DNA from: Caprimulgus europaeus | Lineage: Eukaryota > Chordata > Aves > Caprimulgiformes > Caprimulgidae | DNA: 64,000 bases | Assembly: GCA_907165065.1 (NCBI GenBank) | Contig: OU015533.1 | Coordinates: 24,816,578-24,880,577 of the forward strand | Direction of reading: 5' to 3' | Part shown: positions 12,901 to 24,527 of the stretch, in pieces | Position numbering within the stretch: position 1 is the stretch's first letter | Layout: each line of letters starts with the position of its first letter | The notes under the pieces: generated by a model | What the model was told of the DNA's origin: nothing | The model's database searches: none | The model's input: only the letters and a program-made list of their open reading frames with translations | Translations under genes and position numbers: made by a program

Positions 12901-14944
12901 TAAATTGCACCCACACAAGTAGTATTTCTAAGCTATGCCCATTCTACTAGTCTTGGCAATCAGTACTCATGCCAGCGATTAGTCATATACCACTGAGTAG
13001 CTGTTATACTCTGCTGGCAAAAAAAAATGCTAACTTAGCTGAGTTATTAACTCCTATTGGCTTTCTGTCATCTCCATGATCAACCCATCAAAACACTTTA
13101 ATCAATTATTTTAAAGTTAATATTAAGGTAGAAATTAAGAGCCAAACAAGCCACAAAGCCCATGTATCAACACGTAACATTAGAAAAATCAATGTTTCAC
13201 TGAAAGAAATTTGAATATTTTACCAAGAATTAAAAATGGCTAAAGACACAAACCAGAAGATGCTTCATAAGATGAAGACAAATCCTCTTCTCCAAAGCTG
13301 TCAAACAATTAAACATTTTTATCCTTACTTCACATTGTTACAGACTGCTTGGTTATCCAAATATTTGATTGAAATATACAATGCAAAATTAATATTTAAT
13401 TTAAATCTATGGTTCTAAGAGACTCTGCTTTTATCTGAAACAGGCACTGTTGGGCTATGCATTTCAAGATAAAACTAAACCTAATATTAAAACAAGATAT
13501 TCCGCTGGGGAATGTATTTTTTCATTTCCTTATTTTAAAAGGTGGTAAAGAAAAATGAAGAAATATATCTCTAAAATAACTGAAACAAAGAAATCCTGAG
13601 ACAGCGCTGTCCCTGCGCTTGCTTCAGTACTGTGCTGCACACAGCAGTAACACTGTTCTCATACTTCAGAAAAATGTAAGCGCTATACAATCAATTACCT
13701 CTTCCTACTGCCAATTAATACGTGACTGTCACTGCTTTGCTCCTCCTGTACAGAAAGCAGTTACTGGGTAGGAAAGATAAAAGTGTGCAACGCCTATCTT
13801 TACGTGAAATGTATTTGCCAGTATCTGTTTCAGATAAGCCTTCCACAGTTTAAAGCAGCTTCATACACCACAGATAGCGTTGCTGGCCTCATTTCTTACT
13901 GGCTGGCTTAATTGTTCACCTTATTAAAACAAATATGCCATACAAGTATTACTGTTGAGCAATCCTGAGCAGGATTTCAATTTGCTGTATATCAGTCATC
14001 TTTGGATAACATGAATTCAAAGTCATGACTTCCAACCCCTCCTACCTGACTTTTCACTGGCCTATGCAGAAAGACGTGCACGGGTAGCAGATGAAGTGCT
14101 TCCAAAGCCAGCTAAACTACATTATTACCAAAAAAAGAACTAATCTGGCCAATGCATTGTGTTACTCTCCCTTCACCTAAAGCTGTATTCTGTGGCACAA
14201 AGTCCAACTTTGGTCTAATACACTGTATCAGAAAACTCATTCAAACCCTTCCGAGTTCTCTAGGACTGTGCTATATTAAAATAATAGGTTACCGAGGGTT
14301 GGAAGGAGATGGAAGCCAAAACAAACTTTAACTGGGTGATTAACCTGGAGACTTCGGAGGACTTTTTGCTGGCTGCAACTCAAACAGAGCAGCAGGGGAT
14401 TAATATTTAATTCCTGCCAACAGGTTACTGCCTGAACTTGTACTGCCCTAGCCTCAGCCAACAGAATCACTGCAAATACATCACACTTTCACAAATTGGC
14501 CTAATTCTAGTAAATGGTTTAGTTATTTTAAAGCTTATCTTTACAACTTCAAAAGCAGTTTTCTAGATAGAAAAATAAAAACAAATTCCTTCTTTGCAAT
14601 CAAGCACATACCCAGTGTTACAGGACAGTTGGTGTCATTTGCTTTCATCATTTGAACTTTCTATATTCTCTCCTTCTCCCCCCAGCTCACCCTCTTCTAG
14701 GCCTGCAAGTGACTTTTTTTTTTTTACTCTAGTTTAAAAGTCTAATGTATTCCAAAAATTTTCAGTGACAGACTCTGACAGCATTTGCTCTTTAGGGGTT
14801 TGTTGGTTCTATTGAAAGACCAAATATAATAAAATTTTACAACTATATAGGAAAAGTTACACTAAAAATAAAAGTATTAATTTATTTTACTGAGAAAGTG
14901 AATAAACAAATATTTCACTTAGTTCCTTCCACTTCTAGTGTTCC

Positions 14945-14961
14945 TCATCATCATCATCATC
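14945..14961. repeat. Short TCA trinucleotide repeat
   Basis: Five perfect TCA units and a partial sixth in NFE2L2 intron 1. A simple repeat that may vary in length between individuals. Confidence 0.8.
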
Positions 14962-15167
14962 TCACAAAGCCCAGCACATTCCACAAAAGTATCTGAGATT
15001 TGTTTAACAAAGTGTATTCAATATGCTACTGCTACATGCACTTCAGTCAGGATCACAGAAGTATCAGTACCTATCAAACAGATAATTTTATGCTTTGCAA
15101 ATTTAAGATACAGAACTTGAGGAAAAGAAACCAAGAGAAGTCAAAAGGGTATTCAAGTGCACTAAGG

Positions 15168-15347
15168 GTAGTCAAGCATTGGAACAGGCTGCCCAGAGAG
15201 GTGGTGAAGTCACCTTCCCTGGCGGTATTTACGAGACGGGTAGATGAGGTGCTTCGGGACATGGTTTAGAGGTGAACTGGTAGTGTTGGATTTATGGTTG
15301 GACTTGATGATCTTAAAGGTCTTTTCCAACCACTATGATTCTAACAC
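15168..15347 (+). mobile_element. CR1 LINE, 5'-truncated 3' end
   Basis: About 180 bases of a CR1 non-LTR retrotransposon. The first part reads as the C-terminus of the CR1 reverse-transcriptase ORF (HWNRLPREVV, then VDEVLRDMV and a stop near 15,267). The 3' untranslated end follows, with the diagnostic GGACTTGATGATCTTAAAGG and TCCAACC, closing with an ATTCTA-type terminus. The short length is the usual CR1 outcome of incomplete reverse transcription. The final coding frame is still open, but the copy lacks nearly all of ORF2 and cannot move on its own. It lies antisense to NFE2L2 in its first intron. Confidence 0.92.
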
Positions 15348-18090
15348 TAGATATAATGATCTGACACATTTTTAACAATATCCTTGTCCTTCAGGATAAT
15401 GCTGCATTCTTTTTTCAGGTTAAGTATTATACCAACTCTCTTTTTTTTCAATTAAAAAAAAGAAAAAAGGGACAGAGAATCAGAATTTATTCTTGCCCCT
15501 GAGCATTAGTGGGAAGTGTACACAAACCTTCCTAATCACCCACACAGTGCTATAAAAATGTCTCGAGTTCTTTAAAGCACACGAGATCATCCAGATGCCC
15601 TCTGCTTACACTGAATGTTCTTTTTTGTTCCAGTTTGGTCTCTTTCAAATATTTCCCAACAAGCTTTCCAAGCCAAACTCTTCTCCAACTCTGAGTCCTA
15701 ACCACAAGCTTCTTCAAGTGGGATTTTCAGAGGCAATTAACTTCTTGCACTTCCATCAATTTCCAATATAATTGTAAATTCTTAGCACATTTTAAAGATA
15801 AACTACAGAACAGTGTTCATATGATGGATATTTACTACAATAACAATAATAGCTAATTAGTTGTTCTCCTGAAGGGATTGACACAATCAGCTCCTATTAG
15901 TTTACATTAATTTCAGCTAAACATACTACACTGTGTTACATCTACCACTGGCTTAACTTACAGATATTCTTTTGTGAGTTCTGAAGGAAAGAAAGCTCTA
16001 TCAGTGCAGCCTGAAACCAAGGCAAGCACAAAAGAACTAAGAGGGTCAAAGCAAACGCATTTTTACTTAAGACAGAGCTTGTGATACTCTCTCATCTACT
16101 TCCTCCAAACTTGTCCATAATTTTAGTACATAACATTATATTCAGAAGCATGCATGTTTTCTTACATTGAAATTTATCGACATACATATACAGATAGATA
16201 GATATTTCTACACCTATCTTGGTCAGCTATTTCTATTCAACAGGGATATTATACCTCACTATCAAGAAACAAACAACAACAACAAAAAAAACCCCAAACC
16301 AAGACAAAAAAACAACCAACCCAGACAACAAAGACTCATTGTCAGGCCTGAGCAGTGCACTTGTTTGTCTTTGCCTGCAGAATCTACCTCAGGTGGAAAT
16401 GATAGGCCATTAGGGAATAAAAAATAAACCCATTTGCTTGACAATTTAACACAGCATGTCATAAAAAAGGTATGTGTAATTCCTCATTAAAGCCCCTTAG
16501 ACTGAAGAGATCAGACCAATTGAGCTGGAGACTCTTCAGGGCAGTTCTCTAGGCAAGAAAACCCTAACAGATACACTTACACAGACAATTATTTGCTTAC
16601 TTTGCTTTGCCAGTTATTACGGTTGGTCTTACTTCAGTCTAAGCGCAACCCACAGCTTCATGCTTTGTGTTGGAAAGCATTCTTTTTGCTCTTGTCTTGT
16701 TGTGAGGCTCAAAATTTAATAACTGATGAGCTTGTTCAGCTGTTTTATTACAAGGTTACAAGCAAACATTTCAATAACGTCAAATTTACCAAAGAGCAGG
16801 ACAGCCACTATGAGAATATCATGCTTTTGGCAAGTGTAATTTGAAACTTCTTGATACTTGTTCCATTGCATTATTTTCTCTTAGGTGTTCTGATGCCTGT
16901 GTTGTTGGTGTGTAATAGGCAACATCCCACTTCACCTCTGCATACAGAGGTGCATTCTATTTCCAGGTAGAGAGGTACAATAAAGGAATACTTTTTTCAA
17001 GAATACTGCAGGCAGTGGCACTGCTAGCTCCCACAGGAATATGTGGCAGGAAGTGACAATATTACATGCTGGTTAAGGAGCTACATCAATCCCAATCCTT
17101 CACATTCACCCTTATCGCTATGAAAATTGCTACCAGGCACATAAAAGACTAAAGGCTTGTACTGTATTTGCACAAGTGCACACCCTTCCCATCTGGTGGC
17201 TTGCAAAATCTGAGGGGTAAACGAAGCTCATGTTCCCCATCTCTTATTCTGAGTGAACACTTTATTGGAAAGGGTATTTGAATTTTCCATTTAATAAACA
17301 CATTTAAAGCTATAAGTCAAAGATGGTAATCATTTACTATCTAAAAAATGCAGTGCTTTTCAGGCTAGGTCTGGAAGAGAAGAAACCAGCTGTTGAGCTC
17401 AGATAGGAAGATTGCAACAGGTGGCTTGGTAGAAGGGGTTTGACAAAGTAGGCAAAGAAAAGCTAGGTTCACTGGCAGAGAAGTCACAGTAGATGGGGCA
17501 AGAAGGTACAAAAGCAGGTACACAGGAGTCAGTCTGTCAATTCTCTCAGAAGTGAGAGCAAAAATGCCACAGCTAGATACTACAGGCAAAAAGAAATCCA
17601 CAGGCCAAGAGCCCATATTTGTTGCAGTATTTTCCAAGAAACCAAAGAGACAACGTGGAGGTAACGGACGTGCGTACCAGGGGCTAGAAAAACCAGTGGG
17701 CCAGGCAAAGCCATGAGCGGCCTATGGCAGAAAAGCAACAGCATTCCATGAGCAGAAAAATGGCATACCCAACACGGTTACAGAGACATTACCTGTAGGA
17801 AGTACCCACTTATATAACCTAAAGGATGGACAGACAGACAACTGCACAGCATATGTTCTGCTGACACACACTGAAACAGCCTCAAAGCTCTTCAGCCTTA
17901 AGTCTGGCGTACTAAAAGAGTTAAAACAGCTCCAAATTAAATTTCAAGTACTACTTCTTTAAACCTAATATCGAGTTGATAAGGGTATGTTTTCCCATTT
18001 AAGAGCCTAAGAAAACCATGTAATAATTATGTAAATTTAAAATGGAATTCTATGATGTTTTCAGTTATTCACTCCACTCTTGTGCAACTC
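15348..18090 (-). other. NFE2L2: NFE2L2 intron 1, proximal part
   Basis: AT-rich intron sequence between the CR1 copy and the CpG island. It holds an A/C-rich low-complexity tract (16,262-16,330) and a short GATA run near 16,193. Open frames here, such as 16,593-16,844 (+) and 17,365-17,637 (-), lack recognisable domains and splice context. I see no gene. Confidence 0.7.
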
Positions 18091-18843
18091 GTTGCAACCC
18101 AAAAGCCCCGAACTTCCCCAAGGTTTCGGAAAAGAGGTTTCGTAGCGCAAGAGCGCGAAACACAAATACACCCAACTACCCCTCAGCGGCCACCGAGATC
18201 GAACCTCCTCCCGTGTCAAAGCCCCAGCGCAGCGCTCTGCCTCGGGCCCCGCGGGAGGCGTTCCCAGCAGCCGGAGGTGCCAGGGGCGCACACCGGGCAC
18301 AGCCCCTCACCCGCGGCCCAGGCCGGGGCCATCCCGGTTTAGGCTCCTCAGGCTGCGGGTGAGAGGCTGAGCCCAACCCAAAGCCGCCCCAGGGAAGTGC
18401 ATGATTGTGCAACACCTCCTGGGGACAGGGAACTGCGACGGGCGGCCCCGCGACGACAGAAGGAAACCTGCGGTAACTCACCCGAGTGAGGAGCGAGAGG
18501 CGCACGGACGCGCCGGGGGCAGCGACGCGAGGCTGCGCCTGCCCCGGGCAGCCCCTCCGGCGGCGGGCACCTCCCCAGCCGCTCCCTCAGGGGCCGGCTC
18601 CAGCCCTCTCGCCCTCCCCGGCTCCTCCGAGCTCCTGCCCCCGCCCGAGGCTGCCCGCAGCGGGCAGCTGCCGCGGAGGCGGCTCCAGGAGGCCCTGACT
18701 GACCTTTCCGCGACAGGCGCGGGCAGGAAGAAACGCGAACAAACAAAACCCAACCCGCCCCGGCCCGGCCCGGTTCGGGTCCCCCCCCCCGCGACGCAGC
18801 GGAGCGGTGCAGGGGGGCTGCGGGGGCCGCCCCGCCCCCGCCG

Positions 18844-18853
18844 TGACTCAGCA
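18844..18853 (+). promoter_or_regulatory. Consensus antioxidant response element (TGACTCAGCA)
   Basis: TGACTCAGCA is an exact match to the ARE core TGACnnnGC and to the CNC-sMAF element (TGCTGAGTCA on the other strand). It lies 156 bp inside NFE2L2 intron 1, within the CpG island. NRF2 autoregulation through ARE-like sites in its own promoter has been reported in mouse, which makes this site a candidate for the same loop. The motif is seen; the regulation is inference. Confidence 0.6.
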
Positions 18854-18876
18854 CGTTCGCAGGGGCGGGGCGGCGC

Positions 18877-18882
18877 CACGTG
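18877..18882. promoter_or_regulatory. Palindromic E-box CACGTG
   Basis: CACGTG, the preferred core of MYC/MAX, USF and CLOCK/BMAL1, 24 bases from the ARE in the same island. MYC has been reported to induce Nrf2 in mouse. The motif is common by chance in GC-rich DNA. Confidence 0.4.
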
Positions 18883-19008
18883 CTCCGCCAGCCTCGTGAC
18901 CGACCGCCCCGCCCCTCGCCCGGACACCGGCTCGGGCCGGCCCGGGCCCTGCGGGGGGTGGCGGAGGGGGCTGGCGCCCGCGTCCCGGCCCGCCGGCCGC
19001 GCTCTCAC

Positions 19009-19038
19009 CTGTGCGGCGGGGGGCAGCTCGATCTCCAT
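19009..19038 (-). CDS. NFE2L2: NFE2L2 (NRF2) coding exon 1
   Basis: NRF2 is the CNC-bZIP transcription factor that pairs with small MAF proteins and switches on antioxidant and detoxification genes; KEAP1 controls its turnover. This exon starts at the ATG at 19,038 and encodes only MEIELPPAAQ. It ends CAG followed by the donor GTGAGAG at 19,008. Human exon 1 (MMDLELPPPGLPSQQ, from memory) has the same shape: a short acidic start, ELPP, glutamine at the end and a phase-0 donor. Orientation and position relative to AGPS match the human locus. The KEAP1-binding motifs are in exon 2, outside this window. Frame and donor are seen; the identity rests on a short peptide plus synteny. The frame is open upstream of the ATG for about 370 bases, but GC bias explains that. 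Confidence 0.85.
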
Positions 19039-19139
19039 CGCGCGGGGCCGGGGCGCACGGGGAGGCCGGGACGGCGCGGTGTCGTCTGGCCTGGCACCGC
19101 CTGCCCGCTCGTTCCGGCGCTGTTTGGGGACGGAGGTGC

Positions 19140-19155
19140 CCCGGACCGGTCCGGG
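19140..19155. promoter_or_regulatory. 16-bp perfect palindrome with ACCGGT core
   Basis: CCCGGACCGGTCCGGG is a perfect palindrome about 100 bp upstream of the NFE2L2 start codon. ACCGGT resembles the grainyhead-like (AACCGGTT) core but lacks the flanking A and T, so factor identity is uncertain. Confidence 0.4.
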
Positions 19156-19690
19156 CCAGCGGCCGCCCCCGCGCTCCGCCCCGTCGCCGTTCAGCCACTC
19201 AGCGGCTGCAGGAGCCCGCGGAGGCGGCTCCTTTCCCGGCAGCGGCGACGGCGGCCCTGTCGGGAACCTCGCCCTCCCCCGGCGTTTCCGCGGCCCCGTG
19301 GCCTGAGACCCTCTGCCCCAGCGCCTCCCTGCCTGAGGGGCCGCCCGGCCGGCTCGGCCCCGCCCGCCCTGACCCCGGTAACGGCCAGCTGTATCTTGGT
19401 CCGGCCGCACCGGGCAGGCGTCGGTACTCCGCGGACCCGCGGGCGGTGTGTTCTTTCTTGTGCCGTAGCGCAGCTGCCGGTGTGCCGGCGTGTTTCACGG
19501 CCATAGCGCTCGTTGTGTCGGTCTAGTCACCCCGCGAGCTCAGCACCGGTGCAGAAGAGGCCGCAGTGACTGCAAAGCCCGGCGGAGCGCTCCGGTGGGT
19601 CGCGCTGGGGGCTGATGCGGCGGAACAGAGGCGGAGCGACGCTGCAGCAGCCTGGGAGCCCCGCCGGAATCGGCTGCCCTCCGCCAAGCA

Positions 19691-22600
19691 GGAGAAGCCA
19701 AACAAGTGACCAAGCTCGCAAACCAGCCAAAAGAAAGAGAAGGGGGTTTGCGGTTCTCTCCACACAGATTGTTTGGAAATTATACCTTCAGACGAGGTCC
19801 CCCAGAGAGCAGTAATGTCACTGCTCCCCGTAACATTCTGTCTGCCTTTTGACTTCTCCAGCTGTTTAACATGCATCCCACAACACACCTTATTCCCCAG
19901 GTGCTACAGCACACCCCAAAATAGGGGGATGCTTTAGAGCAGGCGGGCCCAAGGCCTAGATCCCTACCTCTGTCCCATCATTACCAGATTATTGGAGTGT
20001 CTCATCTTAAATCACTTGTCATTATTTGGTAAGTGACATTAACCAGGAGCAAACTGAATTCCACTTGGAAATACAAGTAGCAGTCAAATAGTTAATTCAG
20101 CACACTGAACCCGGCTTTGACAAGGGCATGACTGCTGCCATGGTGTTTGCCGGCTGGCTGACAGTACAAGACAATATATACCTTTCAAATGATCCTTTGG
20201 TCACCCTTTGGGCCCTTTCAATGGTGTAATACAACCAAATAGTGTGGAATTAGGACACTCTTACTAGCCATAACCTAAGATCTAACTATTCCTTTATAGG
20301 TGCTCGTTCAGCTGCTGTGTCTTGCAGCCAGAGTGCTGCTACGGTCTGTCTCAGACTGGTGCACTATGCCTGCTTTGGGCTGAGCTGTCTTAGTGCACCT
20401 TGCAGTTTAAACAGGGCTAGTAAATATAGTAGTATATACAATGCTAGTGTAAAGATCTCATTTTTACGTTTAACCTACAAGGTACAAGAGTGTGACTTTA
20501 TAAATTAAAAAATAGCACAAGTGTATACATTTGACAAATCTGTAATAACTGAAAAGTTATTTGCATTATCATGTTGCAGGTGGCTGCCTACCCAAAGATA
20601 TTGCTTACTGTAATTATGTGAAATTAATATATCCCTATGAAGGAAGAAGAACCTGTAATCTAAGTAGATTTATTATAGGCATGTTTGATAACTGTACTAG
20701 ATACAGTGGGAGCACTTGCCTTACAATGAAGGTTTAGTTAAAACACATCCATAGAGCCATTAAATATATTATGGAGGTCTAAGCAGAACATGTGCTGCAT
20801 TGCTGAATGAACTAGGTATATTGAAGGAGCTCTTAAAATGCTGTGGCTTCAACTCCATGGAGGGAGAATGCATGGCAACAATAAATCATTTGTAATGGAG
20901 AACTAGCAGTAAAATTTTAAGTATATTCCTGTGTATTATTTTTGTAGTACCGCTTTATTCTGTGGTCTGAAAGTGAACCCAACTGAATCCAGGTGAAAGG
21001 ACTCCATCGAAGACTCTGGAGGAACAGAAATGGGCTGTCATAAGTTAAAAAATCTTTGAGTACAGCTGCTGCCACCTCCTTGAAAATGATGGGGTTTTTT
21101 AAGTACCAGCTTTTGACGTTTTCAGTATTATAAAAGAGCAAGCAGACTGTGTTAGCACACAATGAGTTAATGCACAATGTCAGTTTGTGAAAAATTGCCC
21201 TGAAGCTATAAAGGTGTCTTTTCTACATGCTTTATTTAATAGAAAGCAAAATAAAAGCAAACGTGAATCTCAGGCGTTGGCAGAGATTGTATCATAGTGC
21301 AGAAATAGTATGCAAAGCTAAGCAGCTTGCTTGGAGCCTGGGGTGAAAAAAAAAGGCAAGGACACTTTCTGGCCAGGCCAGATAAAAGAGCATTGACTAT
21401 ATATTTCATTTGTGTTCCTTGCTTAATTTCTTTTGTCCTTTCCTTATCTTCACACCTTGAGCTCAGGCAGACCGGCACTTCACTTCTGACGAGTAAAGCA
21501 ACCATCCAAAAATCAGCCTAATGAAAATGCTGTATATCACTGCACCATTGCCACCGTACGGCACTGACGTACGAGGTGCATGGCATTAGGAGCTTTCTGA
21601 AACAAAGTATGGGCAATAGTTTTGCAATGTTGCTATTTTCATTTGATTAGACAACCTGAAATACCTGGAAACACAAGCTTGTTTGTTAGTTGCCCTTTAT
21701 AGCTTTTTGTATAGTAAAGTTTTGAAGAAAGTGTTTTCAATTAAAATGACATCTTTCTAATCCTGGAGTTTATTTGGGATATAGTTAACTACTCCATATG
21801 ATATACCTAGAGGAATATGGGGCGACATGTAATGCTTCGGTCTCCACTTGTAAATATGAACTTTTGGGCATGTGCAGAAAAATACAAATGCTTTTCCATT
21901 TGCTGTATTCCTGTAAGTATACGTTCATTTACCTTATAAAACTTCCACACCTATTCTAACATGTGTTGACACCCATTATTGCAATATTGCAGTTTATATG
22001 CAAACGAGAGAGATACAATTTCCAGGAAATCTGAAGTAGCTGAAGTAGTATATACAAGAACAACCCACAGTGGTACTTTACTGAAGAGTAACAAAGAGTA
22101 TAGAGAACTTTTTATGACACATATAATTTTAAATTTTATTAGTTGCCTATTTTTATGTTAGACATTCTCATTATTCCTATTCTTGCATTAGACTTTTTGT
22201 CAATCATAATATTTAGAAAAACGTTTATTTTGTTATTGGAATTTATTCTAAAATATTTTCATGCTCTTTTTAAAATTATAGAAAAATGGAAAGATGTGGC
22301 CATACTTTCAGATAATGGACTATAATAAGTGTTTTGATTAAGTTCTTTCTAATGTATCTGCATAACATTTTATATTATTTTATATTAGAAAAATGATGGA
22401 GATAGAAACTTCATAGTGCCACCTACTGCTGAAAATATGCATTTTAAAAACCTGGCTAGTTTGGGTATCTTCAAATAAAAGGGCAATGAAGGAAAATATC
22501 TATTGGAATAAAATCTTTCAAACCTCTGAAAAATGTTGGAGGCAAGTCCTGACTTGCCGACTGAATTTCAGTCACACTGAATTTCTGAACTTTGAACCAG

Positions 22601-23579
22601 TGACTATTTTGACTGAGACTATAATGAGAAGTGACTCTGAGGATCTGGGATTTTGCCTAGAAATTTTTTCAATGTTACCTTTTTAATAAGAACTTCCATT
22701 TTAAGATTAGTTCCTAACCCTTACCATCTAAAAGTCAGATGAGGTTAGCGTACAGTCTGAAGTACAGTAGCTAGTTCTTTCTTCACTTCATGGAGAAGAC
22801 CCTGTCTCTAGTACTAGTGAAATAGTAACAATATGCCTACAATCTTTTTGCACATCCCAGATGTTAAATATTGATTATAATCTCATTCCCAGGAACCATG
22901 GAAATAGGAGAAGTGGTAGGACTTTGCATATGAGTATGAACAAGTAGAATATAGACCCTTATTCATCCTGAGGGAAGTTCAACTTTAAATTTGTCTCTGA
23001 GGAACCAGAAATGGTTTGTCTTCTGCTGTTACTTGTCTCATCCTGTAGAATAAACTGACACTGAAATGCTTTGAATGCATGACTGTCAAAGTTTCTGTCT
23101 TGTTATGGCTTGGTGACTTAAACTGGGAAATTAATTTCTTTTTGAGTTTAAAAATTCTTGAGAACAATGCATTTTAACCAGATAAAAAACCTTCTAAGGA
23201 CAATTTAACCACTTCATGGCAGTATTTTAGAAGCCTTTGGAGGCACTCCATGTGACCCCCCTTTTCATTCACAGAGGAGAAGGACTGCTGTCATGACAAT
23301 ATCACTCTGCAGTACTTCATTTTGCAACAGCAGTCTGATCTACTCAACAGATAACAATTTTCAGCAGAGCTTTTTGTAGTGTACGGATGCTTATGTACAG
23401 GCAATTCTGGGTGCTCATTTTACCAACATTACACATTAAGAATTCATCTCCTATTAATTTAGCTTGATAAAAACCCAAGATAATGGACATACTTGTTGAG
23501 TTTATCAAGTCTTTCACGCAGTGAAAACTCATGCTGACTTTTTCGTCAATTAAACAATTATTATCTTGTTTAGCTGAAC
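19691..23579. other. Intergenic region, no gene seen
   Basis: AT-rich sequence between the NFE2L2 CpG island and an endogenous retrovirus. All open frames are under 110 codons and show no domain, splice context or codon pattern I recognise. I see no RNA gene. Confidence 0.6.
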
Positions 23580-24161
23580 TGGTTTTGGTTGGGATAGAGT
23601 TAATTTTCTTCATAGTAGCTTGCAGGGTGCTATCCTTTGGATTTGTGATTAAAAGTATTGATAACACAGGGATGTTTTAGCTATTGCTGAACAGTGCTCA
23701 CACAGCATCAAGGCCTTCTCTGCTTCTCAGGCTGCCTCACCAGGCTGAGGGTGCACAAGGAGCTGGAAGGGGACACAGCTGGGACAGCCGACCCCAACTG
23801 ACTAAAGGGATATTCCAGACCATATGACATCAAGCTCAGCAATAAAAGCTGCAGGGAAGAAGGAGAAAAGGGGGATGTTCAGAGTTACAGTGTTTGTCTT
23901 CCCAAGTAATCGTTGCTCATGATGGAGCCCTGCTTTCCTGGGGATGGCTAGACACCAGCCTGCTGATGGGAAGTAGTGCATGAATTCTTTGTTTTGCTTC
24001 ACTGGGGCACACAGCTTTTGCTTTACCTACTAAACTGTACTTATCTCAACCCATGTGTTTTTTCACTTTTACTCTTCCAATTATCTCCCCATTCCACTGG
24101 GGGAAAGTGTGAGCATGTGGCTGCCTGGGGCTAAGCTGGCCACTGGGATTAAACTACAACA
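23580..24161 (+). repeat. 5' LTR of the endogenous retrovirus
   Basis: A 582-base LTR opening TGGTTTTGGTTGGGATAGAG and closing TTAAACTACAACA, that is TG...CA ends. AATAAA at 23,841-23,846 on the plus strand fits either the LTR TATA-like box or the polyadenylation signal and gives the orientation. The flank just before the LTR is ordinary intergenic sequence. I recognise this LTR type as widespread in bird genomes. Confidence 0.82.
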
Positions 24162-24169
24162 GTCCTTTT

Positions 24170-24187
24170 TGGTGCCCAACATGGGGC
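24170..24187 (+). other. Retroviral primer-binding site, tRNA-Lys1,2-like
   Basis: TGGTGCCCAACATGGGGC lies eight bases after the LTR. It differs from the known tRNA-Lys1,2 primer site (TGGCGCCCAACGTGGGGC) at two positions. Both changes are C-to-T or G-to-A at former CpG sites, the usual decay of a methylated old copy. Confidence 0.7.
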
Positions 24188-24527
24188 CTGAAGGGTTTGA
24201 GGTAACAACAGATTTGATTGGATTTGGCTAGACCAAATTTATAGCTGTTATAGCTGTTTAGCTATTAATCGGCAGGCTCCTGTGCTTGCCATGGGGCTTG
24301 CTTGCCTTACTGTGTGTTAGAGTCCACTGCTTGTTAGTGGCTGCTTTTTGCTCTTGCTGCTTGCCGTAGGGCTTATCATCTCACCCTGCTGTGCCTGGGA
24401 GCATTTTGATAACAGCAGTGGCCATGTGCCTGGGCTGGCTGATGGCCAGGGCACTGCTGCTGTTCTGTGCTGCTGTGCTGGACAGGCTGGAGCACCAGTG
24501 GCAACTTGAGTCTAAGGGGCTGTGACC

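Larger units (their letters stand above)
1..15167 (-). other. NFE2L2: NFE2L2 intron 1, distal part
   Basis: AT-rich non-coding sequence that I assign to the long first intron of NFE2L2, because the first coding exon with its donor lies at 19,009-19,038 on the minus strand. I looked for exon 2, which carries the DLG and ETGE KEAP1-binding motifs in other vertebrates, and did not see it, so the acceptor is probably left of the window. Open frames here are short and unconvincing. Richer GC patches occur near 3,190-3,560 and 8,330-8,660 without a recognisable identity. Low-complexity A/C-rich runs occur at 6,416-6,482. The palindromes near 5,776-5,826 and small duplications near 9,259-9,903 are listed separately. 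The intron assignment is inference; the absence of exon 2 is by eye only. Confidence 0.75.
18100..19690. promoter_or_regulatory. NFE2L2: CpG island and promoter region of NFE2L2
   Basis: A sharp rise in GC and CpG density that covers NFE2L2 coding exon 1, the start of its intron and the upstream promoter. There are repeated GGGCGG-type Sp1 boxes and no TATA box in an obvious position. The transcription start should lie at or above about 19,040 on the minus strand but cannot be fixed by eye. CpG islands of this kind are often bidirectional, so an antisense non-coding transcript leaving to the right is possible but not shown. The long open frames on both strands here result from few AT-rich stop codons and are not genes. 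Confidence 0.85.

Noticed and set aside
14285-14310. GGGTTGGAAGGAGATGGAAG resembling a CR1 tail in reverse
   Set aside because: Match is too short and the neighbouring CR1 blocks are missing.
1-19008. NFE2L2 exon 2 (DLG and ETGE motifs) within the window
   Set aside because: Scanned on the minus strand without finding it; the long first intron probably extends past the left edge.
18348-19526. Long overlapping open frames on both strands, up to 310 codons
   Set aside because: They lie in a CpG island where stop codons are rare, overlap in several frames, are Pro/Arg/Gly/Ala-rich and have no domains. Only the 30-base NFE2L2 exon is supported.
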